This document shows, piece by piece, positions 16,449-26,246 of a DNA stretch of 64,000 nucleotides (positions are counted from its first letter, which is position 1; every line of letters starts with the position of its first letter). The stretch comes from Algoriphagus marincola DSM 16067 (lineage in GTDB: Bacteria; Bacteroidota; Bacteroidia; Cytophagales; Cyclobacteriaceae). The position numbers and the translations under genes were made by a program. The DNA is taken from positions 372,001 to 436,000 of the forward strand of contig NZ_AUBU01000003.1 in the NCBI RefSeq assembly GCF_000429405.1, read 5' to 3'. The notes beneath the pieces were generated by a model. The model had not been told where the DNA came from. It worked only from the letters and a program-made list of their open reading frames with translations, and did no database searches.

Positions 16449-17570
16449 ATGAATTTGACACAGTTTTTAAATTACATCGTCTGGGATCCAAACCCGGCTG
16501 TAATCCCCGGATTTGATCGACTAAGATGGTATAGTCTTCTTTTTGCCCTTGGCTTTATTATTTCCCAACAGTTTATGGTCTACTTTTTCAGAAAAGAAGG
16601 ACATAAGGAGGAATTGGTCGATAAACTGACCATCTACATGGTGTTGGCTACTATTATCGGTGCCCGGCTAGGACATGTTTTGTTCTATGAGCCAGCCAGA
16701 TATTTGAGCAATCCGATTGATATTTTGAAAGTCTGGGAAGGTGGACTTGCCTCTCACGGAGCAGCCATAGCCATTCTGATTGCGCTTTGGATGTATGCGC
16801 GCAAAACGCCAGGGCAAAGCTACCTCTGGGTAGTGGACCGGATAGTCATCGTTACAGCCATGACGGGAGCGCTCATCCGTTTGGGAAATTTGATGAATTC
16901 CGAAATCGGTGGAAAGGACATGGAAAGCGACCAAGGAATCGTCTATGCCCGTGATTTGGAAGAAATACTGGAATCCTTGCGAGTACCCATTGTTTCGATC
17001 GATGCTTACAAACCAGATGACCGTAGTGAAGAACTCAGCGGAAATGGCATTGTCCCGGTAAATGTGAGAATCGAAATCAGTAAAGGTGATTTCAGCAAAG
17101 AGACTTTAGAAAACACACTGCAAAGCGATGTGAAGTATGCCCTCACGCAGTTTAATAGCTCCAAAAAGTATTTTGCAGAACCTCTGGAAACACCGCTCAA
17201 TTTGACACTTGAGGAAAATAGAGACAGCTTTATCGCAATTGTCAAAACCTTCGGAAAAGCCAAACACCCTACACAAATCTATGAATCAGTGACTTACTTC
17301 CTCATATTCCTGCTACTCTTAGGGATTTGGTGGAAGTATAAAGAACAAGTGCCGGAAGGACTGCTTTTGGGGCTTTTCCTGGTTCTTGTCTTTGGGATGC
17401 GCTTCGTTTGGGAGTTTTTCAAAGAAAACCAAGTAGAATTCGAAGAGGGGCTTCAATACAATATGGGTCAGCTCCTGAGTATTCCATTGGTACTTGGAGG
17501 GATATTCCTGATTATCAGAGCCTTGAAAAACGGACTCAAGCCCCTCAAAGATCAGGGAACTGGATCATGA
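16449..17570 (+). CDS. lgt: Prolipoprotein diacylglyceryl transferase with an enlarged loop
   Basis: This inner-membrane enzyme transfers diacylglycerol from phosphatidylglycerol to the lipobox Cys of prolipoproteins. Family motifs are [10 protein letters not shown] (the HGG-type motif), [13 protein letters not shown] and HPTQIYES, and there are about seven membrane segments. At 373 residues it is clearly longer than E. coli Lgt (291 by recollection). The extra length sits between [10 protein letters not shown] and HPTQIYES (about residues 158-270), a soluble segment predicted to face the periplasm. The end overlaps the convergent yidD by 19 bases. It would modify the FAS1 and TPR lipoproteins of this window. 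Confidence 0.95.
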   Translation: MNLTQFLNYIVWDPNPAVIPGFDRLRWYSLLFALGFIISQQFMVYFFRKEGHKEELVDKLTIYMVLATIIGARLGHVLFYEPARYLSNPIDILKVWEGGLASHGAAIAILIALWMYARKTPGQSYLWVVDRIVIVTAMTGALIRLGNLMNSEIGGKDMESDQGIVYARDLEEILESLRVPIVSIDAYKPDDRSEELSGNGIVPVNVRIEISKGDFSKETLENTLQSDVKYALTQFNSSKKYFAEPLETPLNLTLEENRDSFIAIVKTFGKAKHPTQIYESVTYFLIFLLLLGIWWKYKEQVPEGLLLGLFLVLVFGMRFVWEFFKENQVEFEEGLQYNMGQLLSIPLVLGGIFLIIRALKNGLKPLKDQGTGS

Positions 17571-17776
17571 CCCTGACCACCCCAAGGGTGACAGCGGGAA
17601 ATTCGCTTGATTCCTAGCCATCCACCTTTCAAAGGTCCATGCTTGAGGATAGCTTCTTTCGTATATTGACTACAAGTGGGTGTATACCGACAGGAGGAAG
17701 GAAAAAGTGGCGATATCGTATACTGATAGACCAATACCGGAAAAATGGCGATCTTTCTAACAAGGTTTTTCCACAT
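17552..17776 (-). CDS. yidD: Membrane protein insertion efficiency factor YidD
   Basis: The short 74-residue form starting at the ATG at 17776 ([14 protein letters not shown]) matches the family; a longer frame to 17863 has no family-like sequence ahead of it. YidD is a peripheral inner-membrane protein that helps YidC/Sec insert membrane proteins. The conserved core [22 protein letters not shown], with its two cysteines, is complete, followed by [17 protein letters not shown]. In many bacteria yidD lies between rnpA and yidC; here it is alone, convergent with lgt and divergent from an Omp85-like gene. Confidence 0.95.
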   Translation of the reverse strand: MWKNLVRKIAIFPVLVYQYTISPLFPSSCRYTPTCSQYTKEAILKHGPLKGGWLGIKRISRCHPWGGQGHDPVP

Positions 17777-17834
17777 GAGTTGTCTTATTGGTCTGATTGA
17801 TTCGAAAACCAAAACTATTGATTGAAAATTCCCG

Positions 17835-19277
17835 GTGAAAAATCCTTTTGTACATATTTTCATTTTTATGCTGCTAGCCTTAGGCTGGAGCCATGAACTA
17901 TGTGCACAGGATACTAGCTTAGCCCCTGCGAGGCAAAGTCCACCTGACAGTGTTTATGTGAACAATATATTCATCATCGGGAATGAAAAAACGCAAAAGA
18001 ATATCATTCTTCGGGAGCTTGACTTTGCTAGTGGATATTATTACGATTGGGATACTTTTCTAGAAATCCTACAAGCTGACCAAAATAAAATCTACAACCT
18101 TCGGCTTTTCACCTCTGTGGAGATTACGCCGCTCTTCACGGAAGATGATCAGGTAGAAATCCTGATTCGGGTAAAGGAGCGTTGGTATATTATTCCTTCC
18201 ATCATTTTTCAATTGGCGGACCGTAACTTCTCGGAGTGGTGGACTAATCAAAACCGGGACCTTTCCAGAGTAAATTATGGTCTTCGGGTCTCACATGGAA
18301 ATGTGGGAGGTAGAAATGAAAAGCTGAGATTTAGCGGTCAACTTGGGTTTACCCGAGCGTTGGACCTACGGTATAGCAAACCATACATCGATAAGAATCA
18401 AAAACACGGGCTAGCTACCCAGATCACGTTCTTTGAGCAAAAGACTTTGGCCATTCGATCGGCAGATAACCGGCAGGTCTTTTTCACCAATGAAACGGAA
18501 GACATTCTTCGGAAAAGTCTAACGGCCGCTGTTCAATACACCTATCGGCGAACATTCTATAATTTTCATTTTTTGACACTGGGCTATTCATCCAATACAG
18601 TGGATGAGGACGTTTTAACAGAAAACCCCAACTACTTTCTACACGGTGAGAACTCGCTCAGATATCTCTATATGAGTTATACCTTCCGTCATGATAATCG
18701 TGACCTTGCTGCTTATGCTACCAAAGGAGAATTGCTTCAAGCAACAGCAACCAAGTATGGAATTTTCAATACTGATGATATTGATGAGATAGAAGTTAGC
18801 ATTACGGCGAATAAGTATTTGCCCATCAATGACAAGTTTCATTTTGCCACAGGACTAACAGCTAACTGGTTTTTGAGTCCAAATCAGCCTTATACACTTG
18901 TACGAGGTGTGGGGTATAACCCGAACTTCATTCGAGGCTATGAACTGAATGTCATCGAAGGACAGCAACTGTATGTTCACAAAAACTCATTCCGTTGGAA
19001 ATTCCTCGATTGGGCGATCGATATTTCGAACATCATGCCCCTTGAGCAATTCAGCACGATTCCATTTCGCTTTTACCTCAGTGCCAACTTCGACCATGGC
19101 TATGTGAAGGATAGAAACCAAATCCCTGAAAACGCACGATTGACTAATCAATATCTCTATGGATATGGCTTAGGAATTGACTTGGTGGGATTTTATGATG
19201 CTGTTTTCAGACTGGAATATTCACTCAACAATTCTGGACAGGGAAATCTTTTCCTAAATATCAAAGCCCCTTTCTAA
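17835..19277 (+). CDS. Omp85-type outer-membrane protein with one POTRA domain
   Basis: The GTG start at 17835 leads into a signal peptide (about residues 1-25, cleaved after ELCAQ). One POTRA-like domain follows (about 38-115: [20 protein letters not shown] to VKERWYIIP), then a 16-strand-like beta-barrel region rich in aromatic residues to the C-terminal Phe. The build matches small BamA/TamA-superfamily proteins. Full BamA has five POTRA domains, so this is not the general barrel assembly protein; it may serve a specific substrate or lipid. It opens a cluster of envelope genes. Confidence 0.8.
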   Translation: MKNPFVHIFIFMLLALGWSHELCAQDTSLAPARQSPPDSVYVNNIFIIGNEKTQKNIILRELDFASGYYYDWDTFLEILQADQNKIYNLRLFTSVEITPLFTEDDQVEILIRVKERWYIIPSIIFQLADRNFSEWWTNQNRDLSRVNYGLRVSHGNVGGRNEKLRFSGQLGFTRALDLRYSKPYIDKNQKHGLATQITFFEQKTLAIRSADNRQVFFTNETEDILRKSLTAAVQYTYRRTFYNFHFLTLGYSSNTVDEDVLTENPNYFLHGENSLRYLYMSYTFRHDNRDLAAYATKGELLQATATKYGIFNTDDIDEIEVSITANKYLPINDKFHFATGLTANWFLSPNQPYTLVRGVGYNPNFIRGYELNVIEGQQLYVHKNSFRWKFLDWAIDISNIMPLEQFSTIPFRFYLSANFDHGYVKDRNQIPENARLTNQYLYGYGLGIDLVGFYDAVFRLEYSLNNSGQGNLFLNIKAPF

Positions 19278-19360
19278 GACTCTGAGGAGGAAGTAATTAC
19301 AAGTATTTGTAGTTATTTATTTTTTAACCTAAATTCAAAGGAGACTTTTAATTGACTCCG

Positions 19361-20179
19361 ATGAAAAAGGTCCTGACTTTTATTTTGACCTGGGGGATTA
19401 TTCAATTTGCTTTTGCACAAAACGACCCTCTGACCCAAACTCATGGTGCCCGAATGGTAGCCTTGGGAAATATGCGGGTTCACCTCCCGGATACCTGGTC
19501 TTACTTCAATAATATTGGAGCTTTGGACAGGATAAGCTATACGGGAATTGTAGTTGGCTATGACCACCGATACAATCTCAAGGAACTTTCCACCTTTAGT
19601 CTAGCTGGAAGTTTTCGGAATACTTGGGGAACTTTTGGCGCAGGAATTAGCCGTTTTGGTGGGCCTCTGCTCAATCATCAAACTCTGGGTGTAGGATATT
19701 CAAATACACTTGGGATCAGCAGCTTTGGAATAAAGCTGGAATGGGCGCAAACGCAAATCGAGGGATTTGGAAGTGCGGGAGGATTGGTGGTCAGCATTGG
19801 AGGCGTGACAGAGCTGAGTCCGTCCCTTTTCCTAGGAGCGCATATCAGCAATATCAATCGTGGAAAGATCAGCCCAGAAAGCGAAAGCAGACTGCCTACC
19901 TCGGTGCAATTGGGACTTCATTACCTCCCTTCTGAGTCTCTCAGTCTTTTGCTGGAGTTTGAAAAGGATATCCTTCAGGACCCCATCGTGAAGGCTGGAA
20001 TCGAATATCGCCTGAAAGAGTGGGTAATCCTTCGAACTGGTGTGAATTCCCAGCCGGCTAAGATTTATGCTGGATTTGGAATTCAAAAAGATTCTTACGG
20101 TTTTGACTATTCCTATGGCAATCAATCAGCTCTGGGAAACACACATCACCTTAGCCTTTTCTACCGATGGAACGACTGA
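19361..20179 (+). CDS. PorV/PorQ-like outer-membrane beta-barrel protein
   Basis: A signal peptide (about residues 1-20, ending FAFAQ) is followed by a region starting THGARMVALGNMRV that resembles PorV/PorQ and UPF0164 proteins of the FadL barrel type. The rest alternates polar and hydrophobic residues and ends with FYRWND, as expected for a barrel. PorV and PorQ belong to the type IX secretion system, but this copy is too divergent to be called either. I chose the ATG at 19361 (MKKVL) over the TTG at 19352. Its end overlaps the next gene by 13 bases, so the two are likely partners. Confidence 0.7.
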   Translation: MKKVLTFILTWGIIQFAFAQNDPLTQTHGARMVALGNMRVHLPDTWSYFNNIGALDRISYTGIVVGYDHRYNLKELSTFSLAGSFRNTWGTFGAGISRFGGPLLNHQTLGVGYSNTLGISSFGIKLEWAQTQIEGFGSAGGLVVSIGGVTELSPSLFLGAHISNINRGKISPESESRLPTSVQLGLHYLPSESLSLLLEFEKDILQDPIVKAGIEYRLKEWVILRTGVNSQPAKIYAGFGIQKDSYGFDYSYGNQSALGNTHHLSLFYRWND

Positions 20180-22272
20180 GGAAAATCGGACTATCGGCGT
20201 TAATTCTATTCCTTTCAGGTCAAATTGCATTTGCCCAAACTCCTCCAAAACCTGAAATCAATCCGGAAGATCTTATCGAGCGGCTTTTCCCCATTCCTGA
20301 AGATGATATTGACTATGAAAGTATTTACGAAGTCCTGCTCCAACTCTACCTCAACCCGATCAATCTGAATCGGGCGGATTATGAAAGCTTGCAGGCGAGT
20401 TATCTACTGAATCCAAATCAGATCGAGAGCTTCTTTAAATACCGTGACCAACATGGCGATCTGATTTCCCTGTATGAACTTCAGGCAATTCCTGAATTTG
20501 ATCTTGTCACTATTGAGCGTTTACTTCCATTTGTGACTTTGGGGGAAAAAAATCAACGAACAAAGGGTTTTTGGCAGCGATTATCTGAAGAAGAACAAGC
20601 CTATTTCATTTTTAGACACAGAAGGGTCTGGGAGCAAAGGAGAGGCTTTAGTCCAGCGGACACGAGCAGTACAGGACGTATTTCTTCCCGGTATTTGGGT
20701 GATCCAAATGACTTATACCTGAGGTTTCGGATTCAGCATGCGAGGGACTTTAGTCTTGGATTTACCTTAGATAAGGATGCTGGCGAGCAATTCACTTGGG
20801 ATCCAACAACCCGTCGCTACGGCTTTAATTTTTTCTCCTTCCATTTTCATCGCTATAAAGTTGGCAAGTGGAAAACCCTGGCATTGGGAGATTTTCAAGC
20901 TTCATTTGGTCAGGGTTTAGTCTATGGTGCAGGATACACATTAGGCAAAGGTGCAGAAACAGTCCCTACTGTGAGGAGAAGTAGCGTGGGAATTCTGCCC
21001 TATACCGCCGCATTGGAGTTTGGATTCTTTCGAGGTGCTGCTGCGACATATGAGCATCGGAATTGGGAATTTACTGCTTTGGCGTCCTACGCTCCTCGCG
21101 ATGGTCGTGCTAGAGAAGCTCTTGACAGCCTTGAAGATACCAACAACCTGATTAGCTCATTCAATCAAAGTGGGCTTCATCGTACTCCTTCAGAACTAAC
21201 CACCAAAAATCAATTCCGTGAACTCAGCCTAGGAGGTGCTATACAATACAAACCAGTTTCTAGAGCACAGCTTGGTGCTACTTTTCTCCACACTGCTTTT
21301 AATAGAAGCTGGATACCCCAACAGCGGCGCTACAATCAATTTGAATTTAGAGGAAGGGATAATCAATTGGGAAGTTTTTATTTCAATTACAATTGGAAAA
21401 ACTTTCTCTTTTTTGGAGAAAGTGCCCTTTCAGCTTCCGGAGGAAATGGGACCGTGATTGGAATGATTTCCAGTCTTAGTCCGAAAGTTGATTTTTCCCT
21501 CCTGTGGAGAAATTACGGGAAAAACTTCCATAGCTTTTATGGGAATGCTTTTGCAGAAAGTACCCGCCCTATCAATGAGCGGGGAGTCTACATGGGCTTG
21601 GAAGTGCGTCCTGACAAGAATTGGAAGCTAAATGCCTACTATGATTTTTTCAGATTTCCTTGGCTAAGATTCAGGTTATACAACCCCTCAACTGGCTATG
21701 AATGGCTGACTAGATTGAGTTATCGTCCATCCCGTACCTTGAATGCGTTTGTTCAATTCAGAGAAGAGCAAAAAGATCGAAATCTCCCAGATTTGAATGA
21801 GCCGGCTACCCCCTACCGCAGTCAAGCCATACGAAGACGAACAGGCCTTTTGAACTTGGATATTCAACTGACCAAAAATCTATTTACTCGAAGCAGGATT
21901 TGGTGGACAGGAGTTGATTTTGGCAGTAATTCTAGCAATGGATTTATGATTATCCAAGATTTAAGATTTGCTAGAGAAAAATGGAAAATCACCGGTCGCT
22001 ATGCACTTTTTGATACAGATGACTTCGACAGCAGAATTTACGCTTTTGAAAACCATGTGCTTTGGACCTTTTCGATTCCTGCATTTTCAGGACAGGGACA
22101 GCGCTATTACCTTTTGGGTGAATACGATTTGAGCAGAAAACTTCGGCTATATTTTCGATTTGCCCGAACTACATTTACAGATCGGGAAAAAATCAGTTCT
22201 GGACTACAGGAAATTCAAGGCAGCCGACAAACTGAGACCACACTTTTGCTTCGATACTATTTAAATCGCTAA
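20167..22272 (+). CDS. Helix-hairpin-helix protein with outer-membrane barrel
   Basis: A signal peptide (about residues 1-20) is followed by a helix-hairpin-helix segment (about 60-120) of the ComEA type: NPINLNRADYESLQ, then FFKYRDQHGDLISLYELQAIP and TIERLLPFV. The remaining 550 or so residues are a predicted beta-barrel with many Tyr/Phe/Arg-rich strands and end in LLLRYYLNR. ComEA HhH domains bind DNA in the periplasm during uptake, so an HhH tethered to an outer-membrane barrel is notable. Binding of DNA here is inference. The gene overlaps the PorV-like gene by 13 bases. Confidence 0.75.
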   Translation: MERLRKIGLSALILFLSGQIAFAQTPPKPEINPEDLIERLFPIPEDDIDYESIYEVLLQLYLNPINLNRADYESLQASYLLNPNQIESFFKYRDQHGDLISLYELQAIPEFDLVTIERLLPFVTLGEKNQRTKGFWQRLSEEEQAYFIFRHRRVWEQRRGFSPADTSSTGRISSRYLGDPNDLYLRFRIQHARDFSLGFTLDKDAGEQFTWDPTTRRYGFNFFSFHFHRYKVGKWKTLALGDFQASFGQGLVYGAGYTLGKGAETVPTVRRSSVGILPYTAALEFGFFRGAAATYEHRNWEFTALASYAPRDGRAREALDSLEDTNNLISSFNQSGLHRTPSELTTKNQFRELSLGGAIQYKPVSRAQLGATFLHTAFNRSWIPQQRRYNQFEFRGRDNQLGSFYFNYNWKNFLFFGESALSASGGNGTVIGMISSLSPKVDFSLLWRNYGKNFHSFYGNAFAESTRPINERGVYMGLEVRPDKNWKLNAYYDFFRFPWLRFRLYNPSTGYEWLTRLSYRPSRTLNAFVQFREEQKDRNLPDLNEPATPYRSQAIRRRTGLLNLDIQLTKNLFTRSRIWWTGVDFGSNSSNGFMIIQDLRFAREKWKITGRYALFDTDDFDSRIYAFENHVLWTFSIPAFSGQGQRYYLLGEYDLSRKLRLYFRFARTTFTDREKISSGLQEIQGSRQTETTLLLRYYLNR

Positions 22273-22339
22273 ATTTCCATCAATGGTAGGCATTGTCCCT
22301 TCATTTTTGATAATTTTCCATAAAAGACCATCAAACCTT

Positions 22340-24757
22340 ATGAACAAAATATTACTAACAACTTTCAGCTTGCTGCTCAGTATTTCCTTGACCTATTCGC
22401 AAGGGCTGGATCTTAGCAAGTTTGAAAAGAATGAAGGATTTGTAGACTTCTATCTCGATCGGGAGAAAGGTAAAATTTATCTCAAAATCGAGGACTTGGA
22501 AGAAGAGTTTCTCTATGTCAATTCACTCACCGCAGGCGTAGGCTCCAATGACATCGGACTCGATCGCGGCCAACTTGGAAACACGAGAATTGTAGAATTC
22601 CGAAGATCGGGCAACAAGGTTTTCCTGGTCCACAAAAACTATGATTTCAGAGCCTATTCGGACAATCCCTATGAGGTCAAATCGATTCAAGATGCTTTTG
22701 CAGAATCAATTTTATGGGGATTTGAAATCAGCCAAAAAGATGGAGAAAGCCTAATTGTAGATGCCACCAACTTCTACATGCAGGATGTCCATGGAGTTGG
22801 AGATAGACTGAGCCAAAGACGACAAGGAACCTACCGAGTTGATAATTCGCGGTCAGGTCTTTACTTTGATATGATCAAAAATTTCCCTGAGAATACCGAA
22901 GTAGAAGCGACCATCACCCTCACAGGAAATGCTACAGGTGGATTGATTCGATCCGTCACACCTAGTCCAGATGCAGTGAGCGTGAGGCAGCGACATTCTT
23001 TCATCAAACTTCCTGATGATCAATACCAAGCTCGAGAATTTGATCCAAGAGGTGGATTTTTCTCTATCAGCTACATGGATTTCACGACCCCGATCTCTGA
23101 TCCAATCATGAAGAGATTCATAAGCAGACATCGCCTGGAAAAGAAAGACCCTAATGCGGCTGTGTCAGAAGTGGTAGAGCCAATAGTCTATTACTTGGAT
23201 AGAGGAACGCCCGAGCCGGTAGCCTCAGCCTTGATCGAAGGTGGAAACTGGTGGAGTCAAGCTTTTGAAGCTGCAGGATTCAAGAATGCTTTCCGGGTTG
23301 AAATGGCTCCTGAAGGAATGGACCTGATGGATGTACGGTACAATGTAATACAGTGGGTGCATCGCTCCACCCGAGGCTGGTCCTACGGAAGTAGTGTCAG
23401 AGACCCTCGAACAGGAGAAATCATCAAAGGACAGGTTTCTTTGGGTTCTTTGCGGGTACGCCAAGACTACCTGATTGCTCAAGGTCTTTTGCAACCATTT
23501 GAAGACGGAAAACCAGCAGATCCGAGAATGTTAGAAATGGCTTTGGCAAGATTACGCCAGCTTTCAGCCCATGAAATCGGACATACCATTGGTCTGGCTC
23601 ATAGCTATGCTACATCCGCAGAAGGTCGATCCTCGGTGATGGATTATCCTCATCCCTACATTACTCAAGCATCCAATGGAGAACTTGATCTTTCCCAAGC
23701 TTATGATGACAAAATTGGCGAATGGGATAAGTGGGCGATCAAATACGGCTATGGAACTCCAGCTCAAGGACAAAGTGAGGAAGAGTTTTTGGAAAAAACC
23801 TTAGAAGACACCTACGCTGCAGGATATGAGTTTATCACAGATTCTGATTCCAGAGACCCAAGTGGAGCCCATCCCCGCTCCCATCTGTGGGACAATGGTG
23901 CTTCGGCAGCAGAAGAACTAAACAGGATGCTAGATCTTAGAAAAAACAAACTGGCATCCTTTGGACTAAATGCCATCCCAGAAGGTACACCACATGCTAT
24001 GCTGGAGGAGGTGCTCGTTCCCTTGTTCCTCATGCATCGCTATCAAGTAGAAGCTACCAGCAAACTGATTGGAGGCTTGGACTATACCTATAAAATCAAG
24101 GGAGACAATCAGCCAAACCACAGCTGGATTCCAGCATCTCAACAAGAAGAAGCTCTTGGTGCCCTACTTCGCACAATCAGTCCGCGTGAATTGGAAGTGC
24201 CAGAACATATATTGGCTTTGATCCCACCGAGACCTTATGGATTTGGTAGAAATAGAGAAACTTTTGTCTCCCGTACAGGCCCAGTCTTCGATCCTATCGC
24301 TCCGGCAGAGAGCGTGACAGATGCAGTATTTACGTTCTTACTTGAAAGCGGTAGAGCCAATCGCCTACACTTGCAAGCTATGCAAAATGCTGATCTTCCG
24401 AGTCTCGAATCTGTTTTGGACAAAGTGACTGCTCAGCTGTTTTCCAATACTAACCGCGTGGATTTACAGCAGGAAATCAAAATGATGACCGAAGCAAAAT
24501 ATGTAGATTATTTAATCGCACTTTCCAAAAATTCGGATGCCTCCAATTCAGTTAGAGCCATAGTGAGAGCAGAATTAGAAGAAATCTCCAAAAAGGGCGG
24601 ACCAAATGGAATGCTTGCCATGCATCGCGATTACCTTTCTGATAAGATTGAAAGCTTCCTTGAGCTTCCACAGGAAATATCCTCGCCAGAAGCCCTCAAA
24701 ATTCCAGATGGTGCCCCAATTGGGATGGAAAGTATGAGTTGTGACTTTGAATATTGA
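22340..24757 (+). CDS. Zinc-dependent metalloprotease (DUF5117/DUF4953 type)
   Basis: A signal peptide (about residues 1-21, ending LTYSQ) is followed by a long N-terminal region of the DUF5117 type (NSLTAGVGSNDIGLDRGQ) and a metzincin-like catalytic domain. The zinc-binding motif HEIGHTIGLAHS starts at H411, with E412 as catalytic base. The C-terminal domain is helical. The protein is probably secreted or periplasmic; substrates are unknown. The ATG at 22340 is preferred to the GTG/ATG frames further upstream because it begins the signal peptide. A terminator follows directly. Confidence 0.9.
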   Translation: MNKILLTTFSLLLSISLTYSQGLDLSKFEKNEGFVDFYLDREKGKIYLKIEDLEEEFLYVNSLTAGVGSNDIGLDRGQLGNTRIVEFRRSGNKVFLVHKNYDFRAYSDNPYEVKSIQDAFAESILWGFEISQKDGESLIVDATNFYMQDVHGVGDRLSQRRQGTYRVDNSRSGLYFDMIKNFPENTEVEATITLTGNATGGLIRSVTPSPDAVSVRQRHSFIKLPDDQYQAREFDPRGGFFSISYMDFTTPISDPIMKRFISRHRLEKKDPNAAVSEVVEPIVYYLDRGTPEPVASALIEGGNWWSQAFEAAGFKNAFRVEMAPEGMDLMDVRYNVIQWVHRSTRGWSYGSSVRDPRTGEIIKGQVSLGSLRVRQDYLIAQGLLQPFEDGKPADPRMLEMALARLRQLSAHEIGHTIGLAHSYATSAEGRSSVMDYPHPYITQASNGELDLSQAYDDKIGEWDKWAIKYGYGTPAQGQSEEEFLEKTLEDTYAAGYEFITDSDSRDPSGAHPRSHLWDNGASAAEELNRMLDLRKNKLASFGLNAIPEGTPHAMLEEVLVPLFLMHRYQVEATSKLIGGLDYTYKIKGDNQPNHSWIPASQQEEALGALLRTISPRELEVPEHILALIPPRPYGFGRNRETFVSRTGPVFDPIAPAESVTDAVFTFLLESGRANRLHLQAMQNADLPSLESVLDKVTAQLFSNTNRVDLQQEIKMMTEAKYVDYLIALSKNSDASNSVRAIVRAELEEISKKGGPNGMLAMHRDYLSDKIESFLELPQEISSPEALKIPDGAPIGMESMSCDFEY

Positions 24758-24761
24758 ATCA

Positions 24762-24791
24762 AAAAGATCCCGGAGAAATTCGGGATTTTTT
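24762..24791 (+). terminator. Rho-independent terminator after the metalloprotease gene
   Basis: ATCCCG (24767-24772) pairs with CGGGAT (24781-24786) around an eight-base loop and is followed by a run of Ts. It separates the envelope cluster from the DUF4071 gene. Confidence 0.75.
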
Positions 24792-24855
24792 ATTTCTATA
24801 AAAGAAAATCATAATAAAAATTTATATTTCAGATAGTTACATTCATTTTTAATCT

Positions 24856-26229
24856 ATGCCACAAAAGAAAAGATGTTTTGTAGTGATGGGCTTTGGGATC
24901 AAGACCGACTACGTCAATGGCAGAAAGCTCAACCTGGATAAATCCTATCGCCTCTTGGTCAAACCCGTGGTTGAATCTAGGGGTCTTGATTGTTTCCGAG
25001 CTGATGAGATCCCTCATTCGGGCAATATCGATGTGAAAATGTATCAGGAACTGCTGGAGGCGGATCTAGTCATCGCGGATCTTTCGACAGCCAATCCAAA
25101 CGCACTCTACGAATTAGGAGTACGCCATGCCTTAAGGCCATTTACCACGATTGTCATTTCCGAGGATAAGTTTGTCAATCCATTTAATCTTAATCACCTT
25201 TCCATTTCTAGCTATCAGCATTTAGGAGATGCTATTGATTTTGAAGAAGTCCATCGCTTTAGAGAAGCACTGGGTAAGCTTATAGATACGGTATTAGGGA
25301 AAAAGAAGACCGACAGCCCTATCTATACTTTCTTAAACTCATTGGTACCTCCCAAGGTGCAGGAGCAAATAGATGCTGCAATTGGCCGAGCCAAAGCCGC
25401 AGAAACCCCACAAAAGGCATCTGAAAATCTGGGAGTGGCTACTTCCTTGCTGATTCAGGAGGCAGAAGATGCAATCGAGGTGAAAGAGTTTGCAAAGGCA
25501 AAGCAGCTTTTTGAGACTGTAAGAACCCTTTCTGGAGAAAAAAACGATAGCTACATCATCCATCGATTGGCATTTTGTACTTACAAGGCAGCCCTTCCTG
25601 ATACCGTTTCATCCTTGCATCAGTCGCTCGCCTTATTGAATTCCATCAATTTGGCCCATACCAATGACGCCGAAACAGTTTCTCTGGCAGGAGCAGTTGA
25701 GAAAAAGTTATACGAGGTGGGCGAAGGAAATCAGCATTTGGAAAATTCGATTTTGTACTATCAGCGGAGTTATTATCTGCTCAATAACCGATACAACGGG
25801 GTAAATCTCGCTCTGACACTTCTCTATAGAGCTACTTCGAGTATTGCAGAAAATGATCAAGAAAGGATTGCAGATTTGGTTTTTGCGCGGAGGACATGGC
25901 AGCGAGTCCTATTTCTCTGCGAACGAGATTGGCCGATAATCAATCAAAAAGAAGCAGGAGATCTTCAACGCATGCAAAATGGGAATAAGGACGGCCAAGA
26001 ACTCAAAGAATACTATCAAGCAGAGAAATATTGGATTCAGGTCAATAAAGCAGAGGCTAGTTATGGCTTGGGGGATTTCGAAACCTACCGCATTGCTTTA
26101 GCGGAAGCTGAAAAAATCCCACATCATCCCTGGCAAGTTGACAGCTTTCATCAACAAATGGATAAATTAGCAGTCGAATTGAAAAAAGTGGGGCATTTAC
26201 TTGAACCCAAATGGGAAGCTCCTGATTAA
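24856..26229 (+). CDS. DUF4071/TRAFs-binding protein: deoxyribosyltransferase-like domain plus TPR-S
   Basis: The N-terminal domain (about residues 5-145) has the nucleoside deoxyribosyltransferase-like fold: FVVMGFG at 8-14, RADEIPHSG at 48-56, and the core ADLVIADLSTANPNALYELG with D75, N80, N82, E86 and H91. The C-terminal two thirds (about 190-450) are helical TPR-like repeats of the DUF4071 (MAP3K TRAFs-binding, TPR-S) type. No signal peptide or membrane segment is present. Comparative studies place this pair of domains in bacterial conflict systems and in the regulatory region of animal ASK kinases. A role in defence or stress sensing here is inferred. It has its own upstream gap and is 17 bases before an M3 peptidase gene. 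Confidence 0.85.
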   Translation: MPQKKRCFVVMGFGIKTDYVNGRKLNLDKSYRLLVKPVVESRGLDCFRADEIPHSGNIDVKMYQELLEADLVIADLSTANPNALYELGVRHALRPFTTIVISEDKFVNPFNLNHLSISSYQHLGDAIDFEEVHRFREALGKLIDTVLGKKKTDSPIYTFLNSLVPPKVQEQIDAAIGRAKAAETPQKASENLGVATSLLIQEAEDAIEVKEFAKAKQLFETVRTLSGEKNDSYIIHRLAFCTYKAALPDTVSSLHQSLALLNSINLAHTNDAETVSLAGAVEKKLYEVGEGNQHLENSILYYQRSYYLLNNRYNGVNLALTLLYRATSSIAENDQERIADLVFARRTWQRVLFLCERDWPIINQKEAGDLQRMQNGNKDGQELKEYYQAEKYWIQVNKAEASYGLGDFETYRIALAEAEKIPHHPWQVDSFHQQMDKLAVELKKVGHLLEPKWEAPD

Positions 26230-26246
26230 TCTATAAAAAAGACTCG

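Noticed and set aside
17777-17863. Longer version of YidD
   Set aside because: The added residues have no similarity to YidD and the family is normally 70-90 residues; the ATG at 17776 fits.
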